Of a DNA stretch of 14,962 nt, positions 1-8,601 are shown piece by piece (the stretch's first letter is position 1; each line of letters starts with the position of its first letter). This DNA is from an uncultured Clostridia bacterium (GTDB lineage Bacteria; Bacillota; Clostridia; TANB77; CAG-508), in contig CALXJN010000105.1 in NCBI GenBank assembly GCA_944388635.1, positions 1-14,962 on the forward strand, read 5' to 3'. The translations under genes were made by a program, and so were the position numbers. The notes beneath the pieces were generated by a model. It did not search any database and was not told the DNA's origin. It saw only the letters and a program-made list of their open reading frames with translations.

Positions 1-1776
1 AATACAAATTAAAGTAATTATCTTTTTGTAACCTTCATAAATTTGTTTATTTGAATTATAGCTATCAATTCTGTTCTCTATTGTATAATTATATTTGCTA
101 TTTAAACTATTATCTATTTCATTTGCAATTTTATAGATATCTTCATTTTGATTTACTTTTACATTAAGATATGATGTATTAATTATATTATTTGTATTTC
201 TATATGCCTCTTCTGACATTATGATTAATAAACTATTTCTATCAAAATCTTCTCGTATCTCTGGTATATTCTGTGAATATCCTATTATTTCTATTTTCAT
301 TTTTTCTTGGGATTCATCATTTTTTATTAAATCCAAAGTCAAATTATTTTCTTCTTTAATAAATGGTACATATTTGCTATCATCATTACCGCTATAAAGA
401 ACATCTCCTATTTTGTTTACTATTATTCCTGTTGGAATTTCATTGTTTTTATTTATAATATTGTTTTCTATGCAATAGTTTTCAAAACTTATGTTATCTA
501 GTATGACTATTGGTACATCAATATTATACTCTTCTTTATTATCTATTCTATTTAACTCATTATATATGTCTTTCGAAATAAGTTCGCTATTTAACTTATC
601 TTTTGAAAGTAGTGTCTTATATGAATCTAGACTATAAACTTTTATATTTGATATTCCTTTTATATTTCTTATTTTATCTAAATCTTCATCATCTATTTTA
701 TTACCATTTATTTCTACCATTATATCCCATATATTTTGAAATCTATTCCAATAAGATTTATCTGTACTTATTTCTGACATTGTCATAAAATTTAAAAATA
801 TACTTAATGTAAGAAAAGATATAGTCAAGCATATTGTTGAAGTTCTAAATTCTTTTCTTCTTATATAAATCGATTTTCTTACTAATTCTCCTTCAATCCC
901 AAAAATTTTTGAAAAAATTCTATATTTTTTTATTTTAGCTATTTTAAATTTTTTCCCTCTTACTAATTCAATAAGCTCAAGTTTTTTTAATTTTCTAGTT
1001 GATATCCATATTGATATAAATATTGTAATTAAAATTATAATAAATGTTATAAGAAAAATTGCTATATTATAATGAAAACTTGCCACTTGTCTATCAATTT
1101 CTGAAGTAATTGAATTAGCATATTGTATAAAAAGCTTTACTGCTCCTATTCCTAATATATTGCCTATAATAATCGGTAATATACTTAAGATTCCCGCTTC
1201 TTGCAGTATAACCCTTCTTAGCTGTTTCGGAGTTGCACCTATACTTTGTAATGTACTAAGCTCTTTAATATTAGCGTTTACAAAAAAACTAAATGCATTT
1301 TTTACTACAAGTATCAATGTAAAGCACAACATAAATATTACAGCTATATAAAATATTTCTACTGGCGTGGGCTCTTCATTATTCTCTTTTGAATAAACAA
1401 ATTGTTTTTGTAATAAATTACTATGATATTCAATTTCTTTTTCTGATATATTTAGTTTTCTTTCTATCAATTCTGTAGTTTCATATACTTTAGATATTTT
1501 TTCAAAGTACACATAAGTATTATCTGATATTTCTACTCTTTCAACATTTTCGAAGTTTTGTAATGTTTGAATCTCTTCCTCAGATAAGTCTTTTATAATT
1601 CTTACTTGCCAGTCTCCTTCAGTTATTTTTATTCTTTCTATCTCGTCTATCCACATATTATAAAACAATGTACATAAAAGTGATATAAACATTGAAGCGA
1701 CTAATATTATAATGCTTATGAAAATTACTGTTGATTTATTTTTCTTTATATAGTTAATAGAATAATCTTTCCACAT
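1..1776 (-). CDS. FtsX-family ABC transporter permease, 3' end cut by window edge
   Basis: I read this frame codon by codon: it is open from an ATG at 1776 to base 1, giving 592 codons with no stop, so the C-terminus lies outside the window. An AAGGAGAG ribosome binding site precedes the ATG, 16 bases after the ABC ATPase gene. The protein starts with a short cytoplasmic stretch and a membrane segment (about residues 16-40). An extracytoplasmic region of about 100 residues follows, then membrane segments near 141-166, 193-216 and 237-259. The cytoplasmic loop at 172-186 reads ELSTLQSIGATPKQL, typical of the FtsX permease domain. A further membrane segment lies near 312-333, followed by a long extracytoplasmic region, so the protein resembles the large duplicated-domain permeases paired with two-component systems. 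It should partner the adjacent ATPase. Substrate is unknown; export of, or resistance to, antimicrobial peptides is an inference from context. Confidence 0.88.
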   Translation of the reverse strand, partial: MWKDYSINYIKKNKSTVIFISIIILVASMFISLLCTLFYNMWIDEIERIKITEGDWQVRIIKDLSEEEIQTLQNFENVERVEISDNTYVYFEKISKVYETTELIERKLNISEKEIEYHSNLLQKQFVYSKENNEEPTPVEIFYIAVIFMLCFTLILVVKNAFSFFVNANIKELSTLQSIGATPKQLRRVILQEAGILSILPIIIGNILGIGAVKLFIQYANSITSEIDRQVASFHYNIAIFLITFIIILITIFISIWISTRKLKKLELIELVRGKKFKIAKIKKYRIFSKIFGIEGELVRKSIYIRRKEFRTSTICLTISFLTLSIFLNFMTMSEISTDKSYWNRFQNIWDIMVEINGNKIDDEDLDKIRNIKGISNIKVYSLDSYKTLLSKDKLNSELISKDIYNELNRIDNKEEYNIDVPIVILDNISFENYCIENNIINKNNEIPTGIIVNKIGDVLYSGNDDSKYVPFIKEENNLTLDLIKNDESQEKMKIEIIGYSQNIPEIREDFDRNSLLIIMSEEAYRNTNNIINTSYLNVKVNQNEDIYKIANEIDNSLNSKYNYTIENRIDSYNSNKQIYEGYKKIITLICI

Positions 1777-1792
1777 ATAAAATCACTCTCCT

Positions 1793-2474
1793 TTAATTAT
1801 TACTCTTATCTGAGATGATTTTACCATCTTTAATTGTAATTATTCTATCTGTTTGTAATGCAATTTTTTCATCGTGTGTAACAATTAATATTGTTTGACT
1901 TAATTTTTTATTTGACATTTTTAATAAATCAACTATTTCCATTGCATTTTTACTATCTAAGTTTCCGAGTTGGCTCATCTGCAAGTACTATTGCTGGTCT
2001 ATAAAGCATAGCTCTTGCAATAGCGGTTCTTTGCTGTTCTCCTCCTGAAAGTTCATTTGGAAACTTTTTTAACTTTTCTTTTAGTCCTAGTGTTTGTACT
2101 AATTCGTTAAAATATATTTCATTTATATTTTTCTTATCTAATTTAAGTGGTAATTTAATATTTTGTTCTACATTCAGCGTTGAAATAAGATTATAAAACT
2201 GATAAATAATTCCTATATTCCTACGCCTAAATATCGCAGATTCTGTCTTATTAAACATAGATATATCTTTACCTTCTATAAAAACTTTCCCAGATGTTGG
2301 CTTATCAACCGTTCCAATTATATGTAATAGTGTTGATTTTCCTGAACCACTCGCCCCTACTATTGAAACAAACTCTCCCTTATTCACAGATAAAGATACA
2401 CTATCAAGTGCTTTTTGCTCTACATTTTCATTTTGATAAATTTTTGTTAAATTTTCACATCTTAATATTTCCAT
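1793..2474 (-). pseudogene. ABC transporter ATP-binding protein (LolD/MacB type), broken by a +1 frameshift
   Basis: This is the ATPase of the exporter whose permease follows 16 bases downstream. The ATG at 2474 has an AGGAGG site. The zero frame gives 173 residues: Walker A GASGSGKST (40-48), Q-loop Gln92, signature LSGGEQQR (142-149) and Walker B IVLADE (162-167). After ADEPT it runs into R-K-L-R and a TAG stop at 1955-1953. The next frame continues exactly where the family should, with D-loop GNLDS, the H-loop histidine in IVTHDE, and a normal C-terminus ending at 1793. Removing one base (g on the + strand at 1967) restores a 226-residue protein of usual family length. The zero-frame product alone lacks the D-loop and switch histidine and should be inactive. 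I list it as a pseudogene by convention; sequence error or programmed +1 frameshifting are alternatives. No separate ribosome binding site is seen for the second half. Confidence 0.85.
1964..1970 (-). other. +1 frameshift site in the ABC ATPase gene (ACT C GGA)
   Basis: The minus strand reads CCA ACT C GGA AAC, where the family expects Pro-Thr-Gly-Asn. The surplus C is at 1967 and makes an in-frame CGG. The +1 frame is closed upstream by TAG at 1990-1988 and the zero frame by TAG at 1955-1953, so the frame change must fall in this window of about 12 codons. Homology places it at the Thr-Gly junction. Confidence 0.85.
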
Positions 2475-2520
2475 TATTGCCTCCTTTTTTTATATGATTA
2501 TACCAATAAAAAGTGACAAA

Positions 2521-3660
2521 TTAGTGACAATAAAACCTTATATTAAATTTTGCTCCTCCTTTTTCTGAATTTTCAGCAGTAATGAATCCGTTTTGTAGTT
2601 CTATAATCTTTTTTGCAATTGAAAGCCCAACTCCTATCCCCTTTTTTAAACTTTTACCTCTATAGAATCTTTTAAATATATTTCTTATTTCCTCTTTATC
2701 AAAACCTTCTCCATTATCTGTTATTATTATTTCTATATACAAAGAATTTGATATACCTTCTATTTCTATTTTCCCATTTTGAGGACTATGTTCTATACAA
2801 TTTTTTAAGATATTTATAAGTGCTTCTATACTCCATTCTAAGTCTCCCATAAAACTAATATTATTACAATTAATTAATTCTATTTTTATATTTTTTTCTG
2901 TTATCATTCGTTCTAAATTTTCCATTGATAATTCAATTAATGTGTATATATCTACTTTTTCCTTTTTTAGATTTAATACACCTGCATCCATTTTCCCCAT
3001 AATTAATAAACTATCTACTAGTTTATTTAGTCTATCGACTTGTTTTGTTAGCTTTATATTTTCTTCTATTTGTGAATTTAAAGACATAGCTGTTAATGGT
3101 GTTTTTATTTGATGTGCTATATTAGTAAGGCTTTCTGCAAATTCTTCCCTATCTTTTATTGCTTTATTCCTTTCGTTTTTCATTTGTGTAACAGTTTTAT
3201 ATATTTCATTTTCTAATGGTGTAAATATATCTTCCTTATTAAAAATTTCTGCATTATTGCCTATATTCATCTCTTCAAGATATCTTGTTAGTTCATATAT
3301 TCTTTTTTTATTTTTATTATTAATTAAATATATAATTCCTAAAATAATCCAGACAAATAAGACACCAAAAATAACACTTAAGGCAATACTTATATTAGGA
3401 TTATACAAATCTGAAACTTCAAAACCGTATGACATTAAAATATTATTTGAATTTTCATAAAAGCGTTTAGTCTTTATTATATTTAATATTTTTTGTTCAT
3501 CTTCTGGATTTTCTAGTATTAACTCTTCCACTATACTACCTATAATAGCATATTGATTTTTTGCATAAAAAATAGATAGTAAACTTCCTATAAATGAACT
3601 TATACACAAGATAATTGCTATAATTATAATTATATACTGCAACTTTTTCTTTTTTTCCAT
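2521..3660 (-). CDS. Membrane sensor histidine kinase
   Basis: The 379-residue protein phosphorylates the response regulator encoded just upstream. Membrane segments lie at about residues 8-33 and 89-113 and enclose a short extracytoplasmic sensor loop of about 55 residues. The phosphoacceptor motif IAHQIKTPLT carries His183. The catalytic domain has an N-box around NILKNCIEHSP (Asn287), DNGEGF (315-320), an F-box FKRFYRG, and the ATP-lid glycines GIGVGLSIAK (341-350). The ATG lies 2 bases after the regulator stop, and its AGAGG binding site is inside the regulator's last codons, so translation is probably coupled. The ATPase gene follows after 46 bases. The sensor loop is longer than in BceS-type kinases, which have almost none, so direct ligand sensing is possible. 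The ligand is unknown. Confidence 0.95.
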   Translation of the reverse strand: MEKKKKLQYIIIIIAIILCISSFIGSLLSIFYAKNQYAIIGSIVEELILENPEDEQKILNIIKTKRFYENSNNILMSYGFEVSDLYNPNISIALSVIFGVLFVWIILGIIYLINNKNKKRIYELTRYLEEMNIGNNAEIFNKEDIFTPLENEIYKTVTQMKNERNKAIKDREEFAESLTNIAHQIKTPLTAMSLNSQIEENIKLTKQVDRLNKLVDSLLIMGKMDAGVLNLKKEKVDIYTLIELSMENLERMITEKNIKIELINCNNISFMGDLEWSIEALINILKNCIEHSPQNGKIEIEGISNSLYIEIIITDNGEGFDKEEIRNIFKRFYRGKSLKKGIGVGLSIAKKIIELQNGFITAENSEKGGAKFNIRFYCH

Positions 3661-3662
3661 AC

Positions 3663-4331
3663 TTAACCTCTATCTTCTAGTCTATATCCAAAACTGTAAA
3701 CAGTCTTTAAATAATTTGGATTTTTTAATTTTTCTCTTAATCTCTTTACTGTTACTGTAAGAGTATTATCATTTACAAAATTGCCATTATTGTCCCAAAG
3801 CATTTGTAAAAGTTTTTTTCTTGTGACTGTTGCATTTTTATTTTTTATTAAAATTAACAACAAGTCATATTCTATATGACTTAAAGCTATTTCTTTACCT
3901 TTAACAAAAACTTTTACTTTTGTTTCATCTAGTAAAATATCCTTACATGTATATAATCCATTTGTGTTTTTGTTTCGTCTAAGTAACGCCTTTATTCTAG
4001 AATTAAGAATTTCTAATTCAAATGGTTTTGTGATATAATCATCGGCTCCTATTTCAAATCCCTCAACTATATCCTGAGTTTCATTTTTTACAGTTATAAA
4101 AATTATTGGAAGCTCAGAATAATTTTTTCTTAACCACACGCACAAATCCCTTCCACTTTCATTTGATAAATTTATATCGATTAAGCAAACATCTGGTATA
4201 TTACTTTTTACTATTTCTTTAGCTATATTTATATCAGAATAAATTTGAACTATAAAATTTTTTCTTTCTAGATATGTTTTTACATATTCAGCTATATCTA
4301 AATCATCTTCAATATATAATACCTTTTTCAT
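3663..4331 (-). CDS. OmpR/PhoB-family response regulator
   Basis: This 222-residue DNA-binding regulator is the partner of the adjacent kinase. The receiver domain (1-120) has the acidic pair at 8-10 (EDD), the phosphoacceptor Asp52 in LIDINL, Thr80 and Lys102 (YITKPF). A winged-helix domain occupies about 126-222, with the recognition-helix region NTLTVTVKRLREKL and the wing SFGYRL near the end. All catalytic positions expected of an active receiver are present. It is the first gene of a four-gene group (regulator, kinase, ABC ATPase, permease), so it most likely controls the exporter genes. The ATG at 4331 is preceded by AAAAAGGA. Target sites cannot be identified from this sequence. Confidence 0.95.
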   Translation of the reverse strand: MKKVLYIEDDLDIAEYVKTYLERKNFIVQIYSDINIAKEIVKSNIPDVCLIDINLSNESGRDLCVWLRKNYSELPIIFITVKNETQDIVEGFEIGADDYITKPFELEILNSRIKALLRRNKNTNGLYTCKDILLDETKVKVFVKGKEIALSHIEYDLLLILIKNKNATVTRKKLLQMLWDNNGNFVNDNTLTVTVKRLREKLKNPNYLKTVYSFGYRLEDRG

Positions 4332-4353
4332 ATATAATTTTCCTTTTTCTTGA

Positions 4354-4359
4354 ATTATA
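4354..4359 (-). promoter_or_regulatory. Candidate -10 box for the regulator/kinase/ABC operon
   Basis: The minus strand has a perfect TATAAT 22 bases before the regulator ATG, in the 111-bp gap after pilC. No good -35 hexamer lies 17 bases upstream (GCAATC is found there), so the call is weak. The upstream half of such a promoter would overlap the pilus-operon terminator stem. Confidence 0.3.
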
Positions 4360-4360
4360 A

Positions 4361-4416
4361 TTAAAAATGCTGTAACGATTGCTTTATTTTATTTAAAACT
4401 TTCGTTACAGCTTTTT
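4361..4416 (-). terminator. Bidirectional intrinsic terminator after pilC
   Basis: Perfect 10-bp arms, GCTGTAACGA (4369-4378) and TCGTTACAGC (4402-4411), enclose a 23-base AT-rich loop. On the minus strand the stem is followed by ATTTTTAATT, and on the plus strand by TTTTT, so it could stop transcripts from either side. It starts 27 bases past the pilC stop and ends the long pilus operon before the regulator gene. Confidence 0.75.
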
Positions 4417-4442
4417 AGCTATTATTTCATTTGTTTTTATCT

Positions 4443-5796
4443 TTAATTTAATCCGTATGCTGATAGTAAGAATCCTCCCATGTAAACTTCGATACAAGGT
4501 ACTAATACTACTAATACGAAGAATATTAGTAATGCACCTACTATTGCATATACAATTTGAGGTAAAACTTTTATTGTCTTTTGTAATAGGTTGTCTATAT
4601 CCATTTCCATATATTCTACTAGCTTTTCCATCATTTCTGCGAGGTCTGTGTTCATACCTATTTTTAACATTTCTGTCATCATAGGTGTTGCAAGCTTTGA
4701 TCTTTCAAATGGCTCTATCCAAGATTGTCCTATTAATATGTTGTTTATTGCAGCTTCCATTATTGATAAAAGCACAAAGTTCTTTGTTACGTTTTTTGCA
4801 ACTTCCAAAGACTCTTGTATTCTCATACCATTTCTTAAATTTAAGAGCATTGCTCTCATTACTCTTGAAAAGTCTATTGCAAATATTAGTTGTCCAAATA
4901 CTGGCATTGTATATTTAAAATAATGGAAGTTATATTTTCCTTTTGGTGTATTAATATACCAAATAATTAATGTTGTAAATCCTGCAATTAATACAACTGG
5001 TATATACCAATATTCTATCAGTGTATTAATAACATTTGAAAACCAAATACTAAGTGGTGGAAGTGTTGTTTGTGAACCCATTGTATCATATAGTTTTTGA
5101 ATTGCTGGGATTGCAACAACTGTACCTACAATTAATAACACAAGTAATAATATAAATTGTGCAATATTTGGGATTAATATTCCTCTTAAAGTTTTGTTTA
5201 TTTTATCAGAATCTTCCAAATATTTAACTGCTTGCTCTAATGCTGTTGTTAAGTTTCCTGATACTTCTCCTACTTTTATCATATTTATATATAAATATGG
5301 GAATACATCTCCATAATATTCCATTGTAGAATACATATTTTCTCCGTGCTTCAACTCCTGCTAGTATATCTTCAAGTATTCCTTTAAATGTATAGTTCTC
5401 TGTACTATCTATTATTGTGTTCAAGGCATGGATGTTATTGAAATTTGCTTTTTTTAGTAAGTAGAAGTTTTGAGTAAACACTATTATATCTCTTGATGTT
5501 ATTCTTTCTGATTTTGTTATACTATGATATATTTTGTCAAAATATGTTGTTTTTGATTTTCCTCTGCTTAATAATATGTTTGTTGTATCAACATCTTTTA
5601 ATATATCTTCTACACCTTTTGCGTTCTTCCTAACTGCTCTTTTAGATTTTGCTCTTTGTAGAGATTTGTCCACATTTATTGGTGAAAGATTATTTCTTTT
5701 TAATTTTTTTATTGCTGCATATTTGCTACTCTCTTCTATTGTATTTGATACAATAACACCATTTTCAGTTATAGCCCTGTATTTATATATAGGCAT
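4443..5796 (-). pseudogene. pilC: Type IV pilus platform protein PilC/GspF, broken by a +1 frameshift
   Basis: PilC is the polytopic inner-membrane platform on which PilB and PilT act. The zero frame starts at ATG 5796, after a strong AGGAGG, and gives 150 matching residues. These include the N-terminal MPIYKYRAITENG and the start of the first GspF domain (IVFTQNFYLLKKANF, about 105-119). It then reads 40 unrelated residues to a stop at 5224. The next frame resumes the family sequence as GENMYSTMEYYGDVFPYLYINMIKVGEVSGNL and continues to 4443. It holds membrane segments (joined numbering) near 207-232, 263-281 and 410-435, and the second GspF domain starting DFSRVMRAMLLNLRNGM. Omitting one base (5346) gives a 450-residue protein. 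The second half has no ribosome binding site of its own. It is the last gene of the operon. The event is the same type as in the ABC ATPase gene. Confidence 0.88.
5343..5349 (-). other. +1 frameshift site in pilC (GCA C GGA)
   Basis: The minus strand reads GAA GCA C GGA GAA AAT, where the family expects Glu-Ala-Gly-Glu-Asn. The surplus C is at 5346 and creates an in-frame CGG. A TAG in the +1 frame at 5363-5361 limits how early the shift can occur. An AGGAG-like stretch lies 9-13 bases upstream, a placement seen for some stimulatory elements but possibly accidental. Confidence 0.85.
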
Positions 5797-5816
5797 CTGT
5801 TTTTACCTCCTCTTGC

Positions 5817-6923
5817 TTAAATTCTTTTATCTTTTTTAATTTTCATTTGCATAATTGTTCTATTCAAGATTTCTATATTCTTTTCTTCAATTTGTGCTTT
5901 TGCTTGGTCTAATGTTATTCTTTCTTCAACAAACAATTTTGCAAGTGAATTTATTAAACTTATATTTCCTTTGTCTTGGTTACTTTGTATTGCATCTTCT
6001 ACTTCTGATGTTCCTAGTTTTTCTTTTCTAATAAGTCCTGATACAATATTATCAACTACCATTACTTCTGGAATTAATACTAACTTTCCATTTGTTCCTT
6101 TTATTAATCTTTGTGATAATACAACTTTTAATAAAGATGATAACAAATATTTTACACTTGCTTGGTCTCTTATTTCATAGAAGTTTATCATTCTGTCTAG
6201 TGTTTCTGCACAAGATTTTGTGTGAAGTGTACCTATTACTAAGTGTCCTGATTCAGCAGTCTCTATTGCTGCATCCATTGTTTCTTTATCTCTTATCTCT
6301 CCTATAACTACTATGTCACAGTCTTCTCTTAAAGAGTTTTTTACACCATCGCTATATGAAAGTGAATCTTTACCTCTTCCTATTTCTTTTTGTACTATTA
6401 CTGATTTTTTAGATTTATGTCTATATTCTACTGGGTTTTCAAGTGTTAGTATTTTTTTATTATCATTTTCATTAATCTCGTTTATTAATGCATTTAATGT
6501 TGTAGTTTTTCCTGAATTTGTTTTTCCTGTAACTAGGATTAAACCTTGTGGTTGTTCTGCTATTGTTCTTACAACATCTGGTATTCCTAGTGAGTCATAT
6601 GGTGGTAATTCACTTTTTATTAATCTTAGTGTAAATGTAGGTACATCATTTGCATATGATATATTTACTCTTAGTCTTATTGTCTCATATTCAAATGACA
6701 TATCAAGTTTTCTAGTTTTATTAAATACATCGTCTTTATCTACATTTCCTCTTATGAAGAAGTCATAAATCTCACTCATATCTTCTTCTGTAAGTACATC
6801 AGCTGTTTTTATTTCAACCAAATCTCTTATTATTCTCAATATTGGTTTTAATCCACATATTAGATGTACATCTGATGCATCTCTTTCTATTGCCTCCTCT
6901 AAAATTTTATCTATATGAACCAT
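5817..6923 (-). CDS. pilT: Type IV pilus retraction-type ATPase PilT
   Basis: This hexameric cytoplasmic ATPase depolymerises pili and drives twitching-type movement in characterised systems. I choose ATG 6923 (368 residues) over the in-frame TTG at 6938, because GGAGGG sits about 8 bases before the ATG and the TTG overlaps it. The N-terminal PAS-like domain has the PilT opening ILEEAIERDASDVHL. The motor domain has Walker A GKTNSGKT (133-140), Walker B CDIVVIGEIRD (about 202-212) and the His box GHLVIGTLHT (226-235). The C-terminal section, GLIRKEKLGTSEVEDAIQ, corresponds to PilT's conserved AIRNLIRE region. Walker A has KTN where most PilT proteins have PTG, a divergence that keeps the essential GKT. 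It lies between pilB and pilC, with 20 bases to pilC. Confidence 0.93.
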   Translation of the reverse strand: MVHIDKILEEAIERDASDVHLICGLKPILRIIRDLVEIKTADVLTEEDMSEIYDFFIRGNVDKDDVFNKTRKLDMSFEYETIRLRVNISYANDVPTFTLRLIKSELPPYDSLGIPDVVRTIAEQPQGLILVTGKTNSGKTTTLNALINEINENDNKKILTLENPVEYRHKSKKSVIVQKEIGRGKDSLSYSDGVKNSLREDCDIVVIGEIRDKETMDAAIETAESGHLVIGTLHTKSCAETLDRMINFYEIRDQASVKYLLSSLLKVVLSQRLIKGTNGKLVLIPEVMVVDNIVSGLIRKEKLGTSEVEDAIQSNQDKGNISLINSLAKLFVEERITLDQAKAQIEEKNIEILNRTIMQMKIKKDKRI

Positions 6924-6945
6924 TCCTTTTCCCTCCAATTTTATT

Positions 6946-8574
6946 TTAATATATACGTAACTTCCTATTTAATTCATCTAAATTTGTAACTCCAGAAAGT
7001 ACTTTTTCAATTCCGTCAACGACTAATGGTTTATATCCATATTTCATTGCTTCTTCTTTGATTTTCAATGTAGATTCATTTTGTGTTATCAATTCTCTTA
7101 GCTGTTCATTTAATACTAAAATTTCGAAAATTCCGATTCTGTCATAATATCCAACACCATTGCATTCTTTGCAACCAACTGCATCATAAGTTTTCTTTCC
7201 TTCCAAATCGAATTTTACACCATCTTTTGCCTCTATTTGATGAATAATTCTCAATTCTTCTTCAGTAAAATCTCTTTCTTTTGCACAATGTTTGCATAGT
7301 CTTCTTACTAGTCTTTGAGATACACTTGTTGCAAGTGTACTTGCTATATCGTAATTTGAAACTCCCATTTTTCTAAGTCTTGTTATTACTTCTATTGCAT
7401 CGATTGTGTGTATTGTTGATAATACATAGTGACCTGTTTGTCCTGCTTGCAAAGCAATTTCTGCTGTTTCTTTGTCTCTTATTTCTCCAACAAGGATTAT
7501 ATCTGGATCTTGTCTTAATACAGTCCTTAAAGAATCTATAAATGTAGTCTTAGCATCTACTTCTACTTGATTAAGTCCTGGTATTCTTATTTCTACTGGA
7601 TCTTCGATTGTTGTAATATTTATTTCTGGTTTATTTAATAGTTGAATTATACTATAAAGGCTTGTTGTTTTACCTTCTCCAGTAGGAGCTGCCATTATTG
7701 TTATACTGTTCTTTTTATCAAAACAATCTTTTACTAATTTATCGTCATTTGGAAATCCTAGTTCAAATATTTCTCTAATATTCGCATTTTTCTTCAATAA
7801 TCTTAATACAAATTTTTCACCAAATACATTTTTTTGAGAAGAAACACGGATATTATAGTCTGGGTACATTATTATTCTACCGTCTTGAGATTCTTGTTTT
7901 TCTTGGTGCATATTAGAAATTGCTTTTAATCTTCCTATTAATTGTTGTTGTTTATCTTTTGCAATTTCTGCAACTTCAAATAGTTGTCCGTCTATTCTAT
8001 AACGTATTCTTACTTTATTTTCCATTGGTTCAAAGTGAATATCACTTGCTCTTTTATCCATACCAGTTTTAATTATGCTATCAACCATAGCAGTAATATC
8101 TGTACCAATATTTATCTTATCTGATACTTTTCCACTCATTCCGTCTAAGATAGTATCTATATTAGATTTAAAACTAATATATCTATCCATTACTAGTCCT
8201 CTATTTAAAAGTAATAATCTTACTGTGTCTATTGCTCTTTTATTTGCAACATCTGAAAAACATACTTTAGCTCTTCCGTCTTGAACATCAAATAAAATTG
8301 CACTATTTTGTCTTAAAACATCAACAGATATATATTCATCAATTTTAATTTTTACATCTCTAGGTGTAATTAACATTGTTTTTTCACCAAATATTTCACC
8401 TATCGCTTGTAATAATTTTTGTGGCTCGCATAGTCCTAAATCATGAATTATATCTCCAAGTTTTTCTTTTGGATGTGCCTTTTGGTATTCAAGTGCTCGT
8501 GAAATTTGTTCTTCTCCAACAACTCCTTTTTTTACCAATTCAATTCCTATAGGTTGCCTTCTTTTAACATCCAT
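6946..8574 (-). CDS. pilB: Type IV pilus assembly (extension) ATPase PilB
   Basis: This 542-residue GspE/PilB ATPase powers pilin addition at the inner membrane. The N-terminal MshEN-type domain (about 1-150) opens with GIELVKKGVVGEEQISRALE; such domains bind cyclic di-GMP in some family members, which is not shown here. The motor domain has Walker A APTGEGKT (296-303), an Asp box around TTIEDPVEIR, Walker B DPDIILVGEIRD (356-367) and the His box GHYVLSTIHT (381-390). Four cysteines at 427, 430, 468 and 471 form the zinc-binding pair CKHC and CKEC typical of PilB and absent from PilT. The ATG at 8574 has AGGAGG nine bases upstream. The gene follows three prepilin and peptidase genes and is followed by pilT 22 bases later. 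Confidence 0.96.
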   Translation of the reverse strand: MDVKRRQPIGIELVKKGVVGEEQISRALEYQKAHPKEKLGDIIHDLGLCEPQKLLQAIGEIFGEKTMLITPRDVKIKIDEYISVDVLRQNSAILFDVQDGRAKVCFSDVANKRAIDTVRLLLLNRGLVMDRYISFKSNIDTILDGMSGKVSDKINIGTDITAMVDSIIKTGMDKRASDIHFEPMENKVRIRYRIDGQLFEVAEIAKDKQQQLIGRLKAISNMHQEKQESQDGRIIMYPDYNIRVSSQKNVFGEKFVLRLLKKNANIREIFELGFPNDDKLVKDCFDKKNSITIMAAPTGEGKTTSLYSIIQLLNKPEINITTIEDPVEIRIPGLNQVEVDAKTTFIDSLRTVLRQDPDIILVGEIRDKETAEIALQAGQTGHYVLSTIHTIDAIEVITRLRKMGVSNYDIASTLATSVSQRLVRRLCKHCAKERDFTEEELRIIHQIEAKDGVKFDLEGKKTYDAVGCKECNGVGYYDRIGIFEILVLNEQLRELITQNESTLKIKEEAMKYGYKPLVVDGIEKVLSGVTNLDELNRKLRIY

Positions 8575-8601
8575 TCTGATTTTCCTCCTATCTTTTGTTT
8601 T

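Noticed and set aside
603..1351. Plus-strand open frames over the permease gene (603-788, 1160-1351)
   Set aside because: They lie antisense to a continuous 592-codon permease frame with recognisable FtsX motifs, and they have no ribosome binding site or plausible product.
2497..2523. Two TTGTCACT-like copies after the kinase stop as a terminator
   Set aside because: They are direct repeats, not inverted, and form no hairpin. The ATPase gene follows closely and is probably co-transcribed.
1953..5354. Stop-codon reassignment as the cause of the two split genes
   Set aside because: The second halves lie in a different reading frame, so reading through a stop codon cannot join them. A one-base shift is required.
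4457..6768. Plus-strand open frames over pilC and pilT, up to 151 codons
   Set aside because: They are shadows of real minus-strand genes. Their composition (Ser, Leu, Phe rich) is what complementary AT-rich coding sequence gives.
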